DNA of 64,000 nucleotides from CAVOHU01 sp963817885 (GTDB lineage Bacteria > Acidobacteriota > Vicinamibacteria > Vicinamibacterales > JAKQTR01): the NCBI GenBank assembly GCA_963817885.1, contig CAWFQE010000006.1, positions 186,001 to 250,000 on the forward strand. Direction: 5' to 3'. Within the stretch, counting starts at the first letter, position 1. Every line of letters starts with the position of its first letter. Position numbers and translations under genes: made by a program. Below, piece after piece: positions 45,476-54,638 of this stretch. The notes beneath the pieces are model-generated. The model had not been told where the DNA came from, searched no databases, and saw only the letters and a list, made by a program, of their open reading frames with translations.

Positions 45476-45580
45476 GAGGGTCGAACTTTCCAGAGGGCGG
45501 GTCCCGGGGCCTGCATGGAAAGGTGATATTCCGCCACGAGAACGGGTCTTGAAACCACTTGTAGTGAGGAGGCAGTGGAC

Positions 45581-45931
45581 GTGAAGAAGCGTTTTGCACT
45601 GATGCTGGTATTGTTCGTGGTCGCCTTTGGGGTCGTGAGCCCCGTCTTCGCGCAGGAGAAGGCAGCGGCCGTTGCAGAGTCCACCCAGAACGAGATCGTG
45701 CGGTGGTCGATCATCACCGCCGGCTTCGCGCTGGCGATCGCCGCCGCCTTCGGCGCGCTCGCCCAGGCCAAGGGCCTGAGCGCAGCGGTCGAGGGTATCG
45801 CCCGGAACCCCGCCGCGACCAACGATATCCGCGGCAACCTGATCCTGGGCCTCGTGCTGATCGAGTCGCTCGTGATCTACGTGCTGCTGATTTCGCTCAT
45901 CCTGTTCTTCATCAAGCCGTTCGCGGGCTAG
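45581..45931 (+). CDS. atpE: ATP synthase F0 subunit c with N-terminal signal-like extension
   Basis: The 116-residue protein has the two-helix hairpin of the rotor c-subunit. The ion-binding glutamate is E95 in LVLIESLVIY, and Q62, S96 and Y100 align with the sodium-binding residues Q32, S66 and Y70 of Ilyobacter-type rings. The loop ARNPAA is conserved. An extra N-terminal stretch (FALMLVLFVVAFGVVSPVFAQ) looks like a cleavable signal peptide. GTG 45581 fits GAGGAGG 8 nt upstream better than GTG 45575. Confidence 0.93.
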   Translation: MKKRFALMLVLFVVAFGVVSPVFAQEKAAAVAESTQNEIVRWSIITAGFALAIAAAFGALAQAKGLSAAVEGIARNPAATNDIRGNLILGLVLIESLVIYVLLISLILFFIKPFAG

Positions 45932-46020
45932 TCGAGCGCATTGGTACTGGACGCCAGGCGGATCTGCTCCCGGAGTCCCGGGCGGGTCCGCCCTTCCAGC
46001 CGAATCCCTCGAACCTGCCC

Positions 46021-46938
46021 GTGCGAAGACTCCCGCACCTGACGCCGATCGACGGCTTGCTGCTCCTGATGGTGATCATCTGGGGCGCCAACTTCACGGT
46101 GCTCAAGGCGGCGCTCACTGAATTCCCGCCGCTCGCCTTCAACGCCATCCGTCTCGTGCTCTCGTCGGCCGTGTTCATGGTGGCGATTGCCGTCTCGGGG
46201 TTCCCGCGCTTCTCGAAACGGGACTGGCTCGCCCTGCTCGGCCTGGCCTTCATCGGCCACTTCATCTACCAGATCTGCTTTCTCGTCGGGCTGGCGAACA
46301 CCACGGCGTCCAACAGCTCGCTCATCCTGGGCTGTTCGCCGGTGGCCGTGACACTGGCCACGGCGATGACGGGCCACGAACGCGTGCCGCGCAGCCAGTG
46401 GGCTGGCGTCGTGCTGTCGGTTATCGGGATCTACCTGGTCGTCGGCACCGAGGTCCATTTCGGCGGAGGCTCGCTCGTCGGCGATGCCCTCAGCCTGGGC
46501 GCCCTGGCGTGCTGGACGGTCTACACCGTGGGAGCCAGGCCCCTGCTGACCCGGCACTCGCCGCTTGTCGTCACCGGTGTGACCATGACGGCCGGCACCA
46601 TGCTGGTGGCGCCGCTCGGGATCCCCGAGATCGCCGCCCTCGACTGGAGCCGGATCGACTGGTGGGCGTGGCTGGCACTCGGGTTCGCGTCGATCTTCGC
46701 GCTGAACATCGCCTACCTGATCTGGTACACCGCCGTGCAGCGCATCGGCAACCTGCGAACCTCGGTCTACTCGAATGTCACGCCGGTCATCGCCATGGCG
46801 TTTGCCGCCGTCTTTCTGGGTGAGCACGTCGGCGTGCTGAAGGTCGTCGGCGCAGCAGCCATCCTGTGCGGCGTGGCCGTCACGCGCATCGTCACGCGAG
46901 CCCGCGCGTCCCTGGTTGAACAGCCGGCGGAGGAGTAG
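46021..46938 (+). CDS. EamA/DMT-superfamily permease
   Basis: The 305-residue protein has ten predicted helices in two EamA repeats. GLLLLMVIIWGANFTVLKAAL and VGDALSLGALACWTVYTVGAR begin the repeats, and SNVTPVIAMAFAAVFLGE is typical of the second half. These proteins export metabolites or drugs, or import them; the substrate cannot be told. Start GTG 46021 lies 89 bp after atpE. It separates atpE from atpI/atpZ, which face it from the other strand. Confidence 0.88.
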   Translation: MRRLPHLTPIDGLLLLMVIIWGANFTVLKAALTEFPPLAFNAIRLVLSSAVFMVAIAVSGFPRFSKRDWLALLGLAFIGHFIYQICFLVGLANTTASNSSLILGCSPVAVTLATAMTGHERVPRSQWAGVVLSVIGIYLVVGTEVHFGGGSLVGDALSLGALACWTVYTVGARPLLTRHSPLVVTGVTMTAGTMLVAPLGIPEIAALDWSRIDWWAWLALGFASIFALNIAYLIWYTAVQRIGNLRTSVYSNVTPVIAMAFAAVFLGEHVGVLKVVGAAAILCGVAVTRIVTRARASLVEQPAEE

Positions 46939-46943
46939 GACGG

Positions 46944-47381
46944 CTAGCGGCCCGGCGATCGAAGGTGGCGAACCGCCTCGATCCCGATTGCCAGCACCGG
47001 GACGGAGACCCCCACGAAGACGGCCAGGGGATTTGCGCGAAGCGGAACCAGGATCGCCCAGGCCGCGACGGCCAGAACCCCATACCTGGTGACAAACCTG
47101 GTCAACGCCCAGGCCACCTGGCGCGCCCCGGCGCTTCGTGATGCCGCCTCGCCCGCCCGGGACGATCCCGCTCGGCTCACGATGGCATCGACTCCGCCCC
47201 GAATGACGCGGTAGCTGAAGGCCATCAGCGCCGCGCCCGCCAGCACGCCAAGCGGCGCCGCGGGGCGCCAGCCTCCAAAAGGAAGCGCCAGCAGGGTCAA
47301 CGCGGCGCACGCGATCGCCGAGTCGCGTTCGATCCGCCGCAGACCCGGGTCATCCGGCGGCCGGTTCGTCACGACCGTCAC
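46944..47381 (-). CDS. atpI: ATP synthase subunit I-like membrane protein
   Basis: The 145-residue protein has four membrane helices (two near 20-60, two near 105-135) and a basic linker, as in AtpI proteins that help assemble the c-ring. Sequence conservation is low, so the call depends on topology and on the upstream atpZ gene. Its GTG start overlaps the atpZ stop as GTGA. It ends 5 bp from the end of the convergent EamA gene. Confidence 0.7.
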   Translation of the reverse strand: MTVVTNRPPDDPGLRRIERDSAIACAALTLLALPFGGWRPAAPLGVLAGAALMAFSYRVIRGGVDAIVSRAGSSRAGEAASRSAGARQVAWALTRFVTRYGVLAVAAWAILVPLRANPLAVFVGVSVPVLAIGIEAVRHLRSPGR

Positions 47382-47797
47382 CTCGACGGTGGCCCGGCCG
47401 GGCCAGGTGTTCCGTCGTGCCCTGTGAGCGGTGTCGCGTCCGAATCGGCCTCCGTGTCGGCGACCGATCGAGGTCCCGCCTGCGGCGGCCCGCCCTGGGC
47501 GCTGTCTGCGCCCGCCGGCGGCGAGGACGGGGGCATCGCCGCCGAGACAGCCCGGTAGACGTTGAGGATGCCGGCGGTCAGGCCGAAGAAGAAGAACAGG
47601 ATGAAGAAGAGCGGGCTCGTACCGGCCCATCGGTCGAGCACGCTGCCCAACCATGCGCCGATGACGAGGGCGAGGACGAAGGCGAGGCCCACGCTGCTGA
47701 GCGCACCGGCGCCGCGCAATGTCTCGCCCGCACGTTTTCCGAGGCGGATGGCCATGAGTGGATGAAAGGCGCCAATGCCAAGCAGAGTATGGCTCAC
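47378..47797 (-). CDS. atpZ: AtpZ/AtpI-family small membrane protein
   Basis: The 139-residue protein has two membrane helices (SVGLAFVLALVIGAWLGSVLD and PLFFILFFFFGLTAGILNVYR) joined by DRWAGTS. This matches the AtpZ family that accompanies ATP synthase operons and is tied to c-ring assembly or Mg uptake. The C-terminal half is proline- and alanine-rich and probably disordered. The start is GTG 47797 or ATG 47752; the latter begins close to the usual basic segment RLGKRAGE. Confidence 0.75.
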   Translation of the reverse strand: MSHTLLGIGAFHPLMAIRLGKRAGETLRGAGALSSVGLAFVLALVIGAWLGSVLDRWAGTSPLFFILFFFFGLTAGILNVYRAVSAAMPPSSPPAGADSAQGGPPQAGPRSVADTEADSDATPLTGHDGTPGPAGPPSR

Positions 47798-48109
47798 ACG
47801 ATCGGGTCCCGCAAGGGACCCCGACCGGCCGCGATTCGGCTCCCGGGACCTCAGTCCTATATCGGCACGCTGCGCCCGCCGGTACGATGGAAACCTCGAC
47901 TGAAGTGAGAGATCGCAATGTGGCGTTCATGTGCCTCCGCTTCGGCGCCCGGCTCTTCCGCCCCAGCTGGCCCATTCGACGTCTGCGCGGCCGCGAATAA
48001 TCACCCATCCCGATTGGTACTTGTTTTGCTGAATCTCGTCGACAGGACCGGACGTGGAGCTGACGTTTTCCACCGCGGTGAGGTGGAATTATCGAGAAGG
48101 AGGCTGAGT
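47798..48109. other. 312-bp divergent intergenic region
   Basis: This gap must carry the promoters of atpZ-atpI (minus) and of the small secreted protein (plus). No clear -35/-10 pair, terminator or gene could be found in it. Confidence 0.4.
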
Positions 48110-48511
48110 ATGAAGCGCCAGATTCTCGTTGCGCTCGCGGTCGCCGCGTTCGCGCTGGTCACGGGCGCGGGCATCGCCACCGCCCAGGAGCAGTGGCTGA
48201 ACGTCCCGTTCGCGTTCACCGTCGCCGGCCAGACCATGCCGGCCGGCCGGTATTCGGTCGAAGTCACCGAATCGCAGGTGGTCATCCTCAGGCAGGCGAA
48301 TACGGCCGCCTCGATCGTGCTGCCGGCCGTCACGCGCCTGGCGGTCTCGGGCGCGTCGCCGGAGGACGACCCGAGGCTCGTGTTCGACAAGGTCGGCAAC
48401 ATGTACTACCTCTCGGAGTTCTGGCCGCCAGACATGGACGGGTTCCTGGTCTACGGCGCAAAGGAAGCGCACACGCACTCGAGCGTCAAGGCCGAGAAGG
48501 CCCACAAGTAG
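48110..48511 (+). CDS. Small exported protein of unknown function
   Basis: The 133-residue product has a signal peptide ending GIATAQ (about residue 26). The mature part is a compact beta-rich domain: VPFAFTVAGQTMPAGRYSVEV, then SQVVILRQAN and FDKVGNMYYLSEFW. It belongs to a group of small secreted proteins common in acidobacteria, with the pattern of a strand, then MPAGxYxV. It ends in a basic tail rich in His and Lys. GAAGGAGG precedes ATG 48110. Confidence 0.8.
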   Translation: MKRQILVALAVAAFALVTGAGIATAQEQWLNVPFAFTVAGQTMPAGRYSVEVTESQVVILRQANTAASIVLPAVTRLAVSGASPEDDPRLVFDKVGNMYYLSEFWPPDMDGFLVYGAKEAHTHSSVKAEKAHK

Positions 48512-48691
48512 ACGCGCCGCGTCGGCGTCGGCGATTATCCTCACCCGGCCGCGCACGATCGTCGTTCCGAGTGTCCCGCGCGGGTTCCTCCTGACCAGGG
48601 AGAGAATCCGCGCGGCGACCCGAATCCCGCCTCTCCCTGCAACCCACCAGACGGCATTCCCTGCTAGACTGAACGCGGGGCTCACGTGTGA

Positions 48692-50173
48692 GTGGCGGAT
48701 TCGCCCCGGGCACGCGGGCCAGGCGCCCGACGCGCTCCTGTCCTGGCGGATGCTCAACACAACCGAGCGCCGCGCTTGAGATGCCCGCTCCCGAAGCGGC
48801 ATCGAGCGTCCTTCTTGAACACACCTCCTCACCAGAACCCGGAGCTCCCAGCCAGGTCGATTCTCGTCTTCTGGCTCCCGCTGGCCGCCACGTGGCTGAT
48901 GATGGCCATCGAGGGCCCGTACATTTCCGCGATTGTCGCGCGGCTGCCCGACGCGGCGTTCAACCTGGCGGCCTACGGCGTGGCCTTCTCGCTGGCGTGG
49001 TTTTCCGAGTCGCCGATCATGATGCTGCTGACGGCCTCGAACACGCTCGTTCGAGACCGCGCGTCGTTCCTGGCCCTGCGCCGCTTCACCTACGGCCTGA
49101 ACGCCCTGGCCACCCTGATTGTCGTGATCGGCGTCCTGCCGCCGGTCTTCTCGTTCCTCGCAGGAACGTTGATTGGCCTGCCGCCCGACGTCGCCCGCCT
49201 GGCGCACGTCGCGACGGCCATCCTCATCCCGTGGCCGGCGTCGATTGGCTATCGCCGCTTCTACCAGGGGATCCTGGTGCGGCATCACCTGACGCGCCGT
49301 GTGGCCTACGGCACGGTCGTGCGGCTGGCGTCGATGTCGGTGACCGCCGCAGCCCTGGCCTGGACCACGACGTTGCCTGGCGCCTGGATTGGCTCGGCGG
49401 CTCTCGTCGCGGGCGTCGTGATGGAAGCGGCGGCGAGCCGCTTCATGGCGAGGCACGTCGTGGCCGTCATCGTGGCCAGCGACGATCGTGCGCCCGGGAC
49501 GCTGCTGACGATGGGAGAGATTGCGAGGTTCTATTACCCGCTCGCCCTGACCTCGGTGCTGTCGATGGCGCTCGGCCCGCTGGTCACGTTCTTCCTCGGC
49601 AGGAGCCGCGCCCCGATCGAGTCGCTGGCCGTCTGGCCGGTGGTGAGCGGGTTGGTGTTTCTCTTTCGAAGCGGAGGCATCGGCTTCCAGGAGGTTGGCG
49701 TCGCCCTGATCGGCCTGCGCCACGAGCATCAGCGTGAAGTCCGCCGCGTGGGAGGGCTGCTGGGCGCCATGGCATCGGCGGCCATGGCCCTGATGCTGCT
49801 CACTCCGCTCGGGCGCCTCTGGTTCGATCAGATCGTCGGCCTGCCGCCCGAGCTCTCGACGCTGGCGCTTGGGTCCGCGCGCCTGCTCCTGTTCCTGCCG
49901 ATGCTCGAGTACGTGCTGGCATTCCAGCGGGCCCGGCTGATTCTCTCGCACCGGACCCGCGTGATCACCGCCGCGACGGCCATCGAAGTTGGAGGGCTGG
50001 CCGCCGGAATGTTCGTGGCTGTCGGCGCCTTCGATCTGATCGGCGCGTACGCCGCGGCGCTGTCGCTGATGCTCGGCCGCGCCGCCGCCAACCTGTTCCT
50101 GCTCGCCCCGCCGCTAGTCGAAGCTCCAGCGAGCCGGAGTGCCCGCGCCGAGTCACGAACCGGCGAGGCCTGA
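48692..50173 (+). CDS. Multi-spanning flippase/exporter-like membrane protein
   Basis: The 493-residue protein has about twelve membrane helices and resembles the MATE/MOP flippase superfamily, with similarity in layout to bacterial relatives of the vertebrate ANKH transporter: WLPLAATWLMMAIEGPYISAIVAR at the start, then ESPIMMLLTASNTLV and YRRFYQGILVRH. The Arg/Pro-rich first 41 residues may not be translated; TTG 48815 (LNTPPHQNPELP) is an alternative start. Substrate unknown. Confidence 0.75.
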   Translation: MADSPRARGPGARRAPVLADAQHNRAPRLRCPLPKRHRASFLNTPPHQNPELPARSILVFWLPLAATWLMMAIEGPYISAIVARLPDAAFNLAAYGVAFSLAWFSESPIMMLLTASNTLVRDRASFLALRRFTYGLNALATLIVVIGVLPPVFSFLAGTLIGLPPDVARLAHVATAILIPWPASIGYRRFYQGILVRHHLTRRVAYGTVVRLASMSVTAAALAWTTTLPGAWIGSAALVAGVVMEAAASRFMARHVVAVIVASDDRAPGTLLTMGEIARFYYPLALTSVLSMALGPLVTFFLGRSRAPIESLAVWPVVSGLVFLFRSGGIGFQEVGVALIGLRHEHQREVRRVGGLLGAMASAAMALMLLTPLGRLWFDQIVGLPPELSTLALGSARLLLFLPMLEYVLAFQRARLILSHRTRVITAATAIEVGGLAAGMFVAVGAFDLIGAYAAALSLMLGRAAANLFLLAPPLVEAPASRSARAESRTGEA

Positions 50174-50210
50174 TCGCGGCCGTCGGGCCCGGGCGATGGT
50201 GCGGCTCGAT

Positions 50211-51977
50211 CTACTTCGCCCGCTGCGCCGTGATCGGCCCCGCAGCGGTCGCCAGCACCAGCACGGTCGCTCCGTCGCGCTGCTCGAACGACAGGCGGCG
50301 CTCAAGCCCGCCGCCCTCGAGAGAGAAGGCGACGAACTCGCCATCGCTCGCCGGGAGGAACCTGAGGGGCGGCAAATCCGGAAATGGAATCATCCCGAGC
50401 AGCCGGCGCGGTCCCCAGATGTAGGCGTTGTAGACCGCACGCTTTTCGAACTCGAGGCGCACGATCGTCTGGAGCGTGTCTCCGTCGCGGGGCGCGGTCC
50501 CCAGCACGAACGATCGGATGAAGCGGCCCAGCCGCGATTCGCGATCCTTCATCAGGCCCGCTTCCTGCGTCCTGACATCCTCGATCGGCTTGTTGCCGCC
50601 CATCGCCGCGTGCAGGTCGGCCACGTCGCCGGCAAAGGATTTCTTGGAGATCTCCCCCGTGCGGGCCGAGAGCTGCGCGTACCGATCGGCTTCGGCCTTG
50701 GCCGGAGCATAGAACGCGGCAAACACGGCCGGCTCGTCCGGGCGCAGCGTCAGAGCGGGGCCGTCCGCCAGGATCGCCATCACGCCGCCCCCGGGCAGGG
50801 CCCATCGGCCCGCGAGGTCGGCGGTCCGCCCGGGCGGGAGATCCACCACGCGCGGCGGCATCACCACCGGGCCGCCGAACAGGATGTGCTCGAGCGGCTC
50901 GACGACCGGCGTGGCTTTCATGCCCGCGTCGGTGGAGGTCAGGAACAGCATCGTGTCTTCATCGACGAACCGCAGGAACTCCGCGACGAAGATCCCGTTG
51001 CCGCCGTTGTGCTGCACGAGCGTCGTGCCGCGCGCCGTCTTGCTCACGGCCCATCCGTAGGCGTAGTACGACAACCCGGCCGGACCTTCGGCCACATACG
51101 GCTTGAAGAACTTCGCCCGGGCGTCGGCCGAAAGCACGGCATCGGTGGAAAGGGAGCGATGCCAGGCCACCATGTCGGCGAGCGTGGTGTGCAGGCCGCC
51201 GTTGCCGCGCAGCATCCAGTACGGCGCCTCTGGCGCCTGGATGCGATCGAGGATGGTCCCCCACTCTTCGCCGTCACGATAGCCGTGCGCCACGCGGGCT
51301 TTCGCCCAGCCTGGCGCCTTGTAGCCGGTCTCGAGCATACCCGCGGGTTTGAGCACGTTCGCCGTGAGATACGCCTCGTACTGCTGGCCCGACACCCGTT
51401 CGACGATCGCCGCCAGCAGGCTGTAGCCGGCGTTCGAATACTCGTAGCCCTGCCCGGGTTTGAATCGCAGCGTCGACTGGAGGGCCCTGCGCGTGTACTC
51501 CTCGCGGCCGACCGGCTCGAAGTCGGTCGGGCTGAAGTCCGACTCGAGGCCCGACGAGTGGGTCAGCAGATGATGAATCGTGATCGCCGACTTGTCCGGC
51601 GGTACACCGTCCAGGTATTTGCTGATCGGGTCGGTCACCGCCAGCTTTCCGCGCATCTCGAGCGTCAGGATCGCCGCGGCCGTGAATTGCTTCGTGATCG
51701 AACCGAGACTGTAGACGCTGTCGGTCGCCAGCTTGATCCCTTTCGCTCGATCCGCCAGTCCGTAGGACTTCAGCAGCAGGATGTCTTTGCCTCGAACGGC
51801 GACGGCGCCGCCGGCGAACCCGAATCGTTCGAGTCTCGACAGGTACTCGTCGAGGCGCCTGCCCACCTCAGTGTTGACCGCCGGGCGGTCCTGGGCCGCC
51901 GTGCGCGCGGCGCAGGCAAGAACGCTGGCAACGATGGCCAACGAAACGGTGAATCGGGAACACGCAAGCTGGCGCAT
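50211..51977 (-). CDS. Exported serine beta-lactamase-like hydrolase with C-terminal domain
   Basis: The 588-residue protein has a signal peptide ending near AARTAAQ, then a serine hydrolase domain with S93-I-T-K96 (GSITKQFTAAA), the YxN motif in YEYSNAGYSLL and a HNGG segment at the KTG position. About 200 further residues form a beta-rich C-terminal domain, as in peptide-acting relatives such as Pab87 and EstB. It is related to, but longer than, the enzyme at 64-1515. Confidence 0.85.
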   Translation of the reverse strand: MRQLACSRFTVSLAIVASVLACAARTAAQDRPAVNTEVGRRLDEYLSRLERFGFAGGAVAVRGKDILLLKSYGLADRAKGIKLATDSVYSLGSITKQFTAAAILTLEMRGKLAVTDPISKYLDGVPPDKSAITIHHLLTHSSGLESDFSPTDFEPVGREEYTRRALQSTLRFKPGQGYEYSNAGYSLLAAIVERVSGQQYEAYLTANVLKPAGMLETGYKAPGWAKARVAHGYRDGEEWGTILDRIQAPEAPYWMLRGNGGLHTTLADMVAWHRSLSTDAVLSADARAKFFKPYVAEGPAGLSYYAYGWAVSKTARGTTLVQHNGGNGIFVAEFLRFVDEDTMLFLTSTDAGMKATPVVEPLEHILFGGPVVMPPRVVDLPPGRTADLAGRWALPGGGVMAILADGPALTLRPDEPAVFAAFYAPAKAEADRYAQLSARTGEISKKSFAGDVADLHAAMGGNKPIEDVRTQEAGLMKDRESRLGRFIRSFVLGTAPRDGDTLQTIVRLEFEKRAVYNAYIWGPRRLLGMIPFPDLPPLRFLPASDGEFVAFSLEGGGLERRLSFEQRDGATVLVLATAAGPITAQRAK

Positions 51978-52109
51978 GGGAATCTCCAGCAGCCGAAGGC
52001 TGGCTGTCCGCTGTGAAAGTCAGTCTGAATACGCCCGGCCAAGCCACCCGGCCGGGTGGACACCGCTTGATCCATACTGAGTCCAGTCGCCCCCGAACGG
52101 GAGAGAATC

Positions 52110-52619
52110 ATGCGCCTGCTTCGCATTCGCGTTCTCGGGGCGCTGGTGTGCGTCGGGACTGCCCTGGTCTTCGCCGTCCCCCCAGCGCAGGCCCAGGAAG
52201 CGATCTTTCTCGTCCGTCACGCCGAGCGGCTGGACGACTCGGCTGACTCGCCCCTGTCGGCCGACGGCCGCCTTCGCGCGGAGCGGCTCGCCGGACTGCT
52301 TCGCGATGCCCGCATCGGGAGCATCTTCGTGACCGAGTTCCAGCGAACCCGCGACACGGCAAAGCCGCTGGCCGATCGGCTGGGGATTCCGCTGACGCCG
52401 ATCCCGGCGGTGAACCCGGTCGGGCTCGTGACTCAGGTTCGTGCTCTCGGCCCGCGCGCCCGCGTGTTGATCATCGGGCACAGCGACACGCTTCCGCTGG
52501 TCCTGGACCTGCTCCGCGTGGCGACGGTCAGGAAGATCGTCAGGGACGAGTACGACAATCTCTTCGTCGTTCTGCCCTCGGGCAATCGCGAGCCGGTTTT
52601 CGTGCGGCTGCGGTACTAG
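52110..52619 (+). CDS. Exported histidine phosphatase (SixA/phosphoglycerate mutase-like)
   Basis: The 169-residue protein has a signal peptide ending in PPAQAQ and a short histidine phosphatase domain. The RHG-type motif reads FLVRHAERLDD, followed by LSADGRLRAERLAGLL and the second histidine block LIIGHSDTLP. It hydrolyses phosphate esters via a phospho-histidine; the substrate and partners are unknown. It is 54 bp from the next gene on the same strand. Confidence 0.85.
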   Translation: MRLLRIRVLGALVCVGTALVFAVPPAQAQEAIFLVRHAERLDDSADSPLSADGRLRAERLAGLLRDARIGSIFVTEFQRTRDTAKPLADRLGIPLTPIPAVNPVGLVTQVRALGPRARVLIIGHSDTLPLVLDLLRVATVRKIVRDEYDNLFVVLPSGNREPVFVRLRY

Positions 52620-52673
52620 GGCGGTTGCTGCCGCGACGCCCGGTCGGGTACGATCGACGCCTGGAGGCCGGTG

Positions 52674-53444
52674 ATGTCGAAGATTTCCGCGGTTGCCCTG
52701 ATGATTCTGTGTGTTGGCACGGCCTCGGACTGCCGCAAGTCCGGAACCGACGTGACCACCGATCCGTCACCATCGCCGCCACCGCCGGCGGCCGTCACGG
52801 CGGCGCTGCAGACGCTCGCGAACAAGGCGATCTTCTTCGGTCACCAGTCGGTCGGATTCAACATGATGGAGGGGCTCCAGGCCTTGATTGCCGGCACCCC
52901 GGGCGCCACTCTGCGCGTGGTCGAGACGGCCGAGCTCGGGTCGCTGCGGAAAGGCGTGTTCGCGCATGCGGCCAACGGCAACAACGGCGATCCGGCCGGC
53001 AAGATCGCCTCGTTCCAGGCAGCGATCCAGCACGGCATCGGCGACAAGGTCGACCTGGCGTTTTTCAAGTTCTGCTACGTGGACTTCAGCGGCTCGACAG
53101 ATGTGGCGGCGCTCTTTGCGGACTACCGGGCGAAGATGGCCGCGCTCAAGGCCGCCTACCCCAACCTCAGGCTGGTGCACGTCACCGTGCCGCTCACCAC
53201 GGGGCCCGCGGCTGACAACGCGGTGCGGGAGCGATTCAGCGACATGGTTCGCCAGGCGTATGGCGGCGTCGAGCCGCTCTTCGATCTCGCGAAGGTGGAA
53301 TCGACCCGCTCGAACGGCGCCACCGAGACGGTGGGCGGCGTGCGGGCGCTCGTCGGGTCGTACTCCAGTGACGGAGGGCACCTCAACGCAGCCGGCCAGG
53401 ACGTCGTCGCACGAGCGCTGGTGGTCTATCTCGCTGGGATCTGA
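52674..53444 (+). CDS. Exported SGNH/GDSL-like hydrolase
   Basis: The 256-residue protein starts with a signal-type segment (VALMILCVGTASDCRKS) with a cysteine that could be a lipid-anchor site, though the preceding residues are not a strict lipobox, and a Pro-rich linker follows. The core shows FFGHQSVGFNMMEGL, FFKFCYVDFSGSTDV, VHVTVPLTTGPAADN and a DGGHLNAAGQDVVARAL block carrying the Asp-His pair of SGNH hydrolases. An esterase acting on cell wall or plant polymer is possible. GTG 52671 is an alternative start. Confidence 0.75.
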   Translation: MSKISAVALMILCVGTASDCRKSGTDVTTDPSPSPPPPAAVTAALQTLANKAIFFGHQSVGFNMMEGLQALIAGTPGATLRVVETAELGSLRKGVFAHAANGNNGDPAGKIASFQAAIQHGIGDKVDLAFFKFCYVDFSGSTDVAALFADYRAKMAALKAAYPNLRLVHVTVPLTTGPAADNAVRERFSDMVRQAYGGVEPLFDLAKVESTRSNGATETVGGVRALVGSYSSDGGHLNAAGQDVVARALVVYLAGI

Positions 53445-53496
53445 CAAGCGTCGATTCCCTACCTTCCGACACGGCCCTCCGTCTGCCTGGAGCACT

Positions 53497-53520
53497 CGCG
53501 CAACTTGGCGAACTTCGCCC
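53497..53520 (+). promoter_or_regulatory. CGCAACTTGK site before the HTH-Cys gene
   Basis: CGCAACTTGG is followed at 10-bp spacing by a weaker CGAACTTCGC unit, about 70 bp before the start of the HTH-membrane-Cys gene. This is the shortest of the four copies. Confidence 0.5.
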
Positions 53521-53573
53521 TGGGCAGGTACACTGTCTGCCTTCCTCTCGAGGACGACTGCCAGAGTGGCTCG

Positions 53574-54479
53574 ATGACTGGATCCGAACTTCGGGGCTGG
53601 AAAGAGATCTCGACATTTCTCAAGGTCTCGGCGCGCACGGTGCAGAGATGGGAGGCGGAGCTGCAGCTGCCCATTCACCGGCTCGCGGGCGACAAGCGTG
53701 GCACCGTGTGGGCGATCCCCGACGAGCTGCGCGCGTGGAGAACCTCGATCGATGACCGGATGCTCGTTGAGGACCAGGCGGCGGGACAGGACGGCCCCCA
53801 CGGGGCGATCCCGGAGAACGGACCGGCCGCCCCTGGCGTCGATGAAACGGCGCCGGCTGCCGGCCGGCTGCGGAAATGGATCGGATGGAGGGGCGGCGTC
53901 GTTGTGCTGCTGGCGCTCGCTGTGGCGATGGCGGCGTGGATGGCCGTCAGGAATCGCGCCAACCCGCACCCGCAGGCAGGCGGCGATCGACCCGCGGTTC
54001 CTGAAGCTCTGCCCGATGGCAACGCGGCCGCTGGAGGCGGGATCTTCTCGCAGCGACGGATCATCCTCATCTTCACCGATGATCAGGGAGCGAAGTTCAC
54101 GGTGCGGGTTCCGGACGGGTCGATGACGACGACCGCCATCGCGTCGGTCGGCAGGTTTGGCGTGGTCGCGACGCTCGAGGGCGCCACCCTCAACCTTGGT
54201 ATCGCCCGGCTCGAGACGATCAATGGCCGCGACTCAGTCCGGGTGACACAACTCGCCGAGATGCGTGTCAACCGCGGCGCGACCACCTCGCTGCATTCGC
54301 TGGGGTTCCCGATTCGTGTCGAGTGGACCGCCGAAGACGAGGCAAAGGTGACGCCCGGTGTCCAGGATGACGCGGACCATCGGTGCTGCCTGACCTGCCA
54401 GCCGAGCACGGTCTGCGGCCAGCAGGTCGATGGTCCCTGCGGGAGCTGCCGGGCCCTGGCGACGCTCGGCGCCCGCTGA
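53574..54479 (+). CDS. HTH-transmembrane protein with exported six-cysteine C-terminal tail
   Basis: The 301-residue protein has four parts: an excisionase/MerR-like HTH (5-57, LRGWKEISTFLKVSARTVQRWE), an acidic linker, one membrane helix (about 107-125, VVVLLALAVAMAAWMAV) and an exported beta-rich domain (160-255) ending in a cysteine motif at 271-292, CCLTCQPSTVCGQQVDGPCG then SC. The orientation is that of ToxR/CadC one-component regulators, with the HTH inside. A secreted paralogue of the outer half lies at 59.2 kb. ATG 53574 was chosen; a TTG at 53505 would add 23 residues. Confidence 0.8.
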   Translation: MTGSELRGWKEISTFLKVSARTVQRWEAELQLPIHRLAGDKRGTVWAIPDELRAWRTSIDDRMLVEDQAAGQDGPHGAIPENGPAAPGVDETAPAAGRLRKWIGWRGGVVVLLALAVAMAAWMAVRNRANPHPQAGGDRPAVPEALPDGNAAAGGGIFSQRRIILIFTDDQGAKFTVRVPDGSMTTTAIASVGRFGVVATLEGATLNLGIARLETINGRDSVRVTQLAEMRVNRGATTSLHSLGFPIRVEWTAEDEAKVTPGVQDDADHRCCLTCQPSTVCGQQVDGPCGSCRALATLGAR

Positions 54480-54638
54480 GCGCGGCGTCACCCAGGTCAC
54501 AGCAACCCTCCTTCACCTCCGTTCCGCCCTCCCCCGACGCGCCACGATGGGTCATGACGCAACGTGGCGCAACTTGTCGCGACTTGTCGCTTGAGGCCAC
54601 GCGGTCCGGGGCCCATTCTCCAATGCGTGACGTGTCCT
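54450..54638 (+). repeat. Direct repeat 1 (189 bp), copy A
   Basis: This segment begins exactly after the last cysteine codon of the HTH-Cys gene, contains its last ten codons and stop, then the operator-like site, and ends before unrelated sequence. A near-identical copy is at 58940-59128. Confidence 0.9.
54558..54596 (+). promoter_or_regulatory. CGCAACTTGK phased repeats, copy at 54.6 kb
   Basis: Units CGCAACGTGG, CGCAACTTGT and CGCGACTTGT lie head to tail at exactly 10 bp, followed by CGCTTGAGG. They precede the LuxR-type gene at 54796. One helical turn spacing suggests cooperative binding on one face of DNA. Confidence 0.75.
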
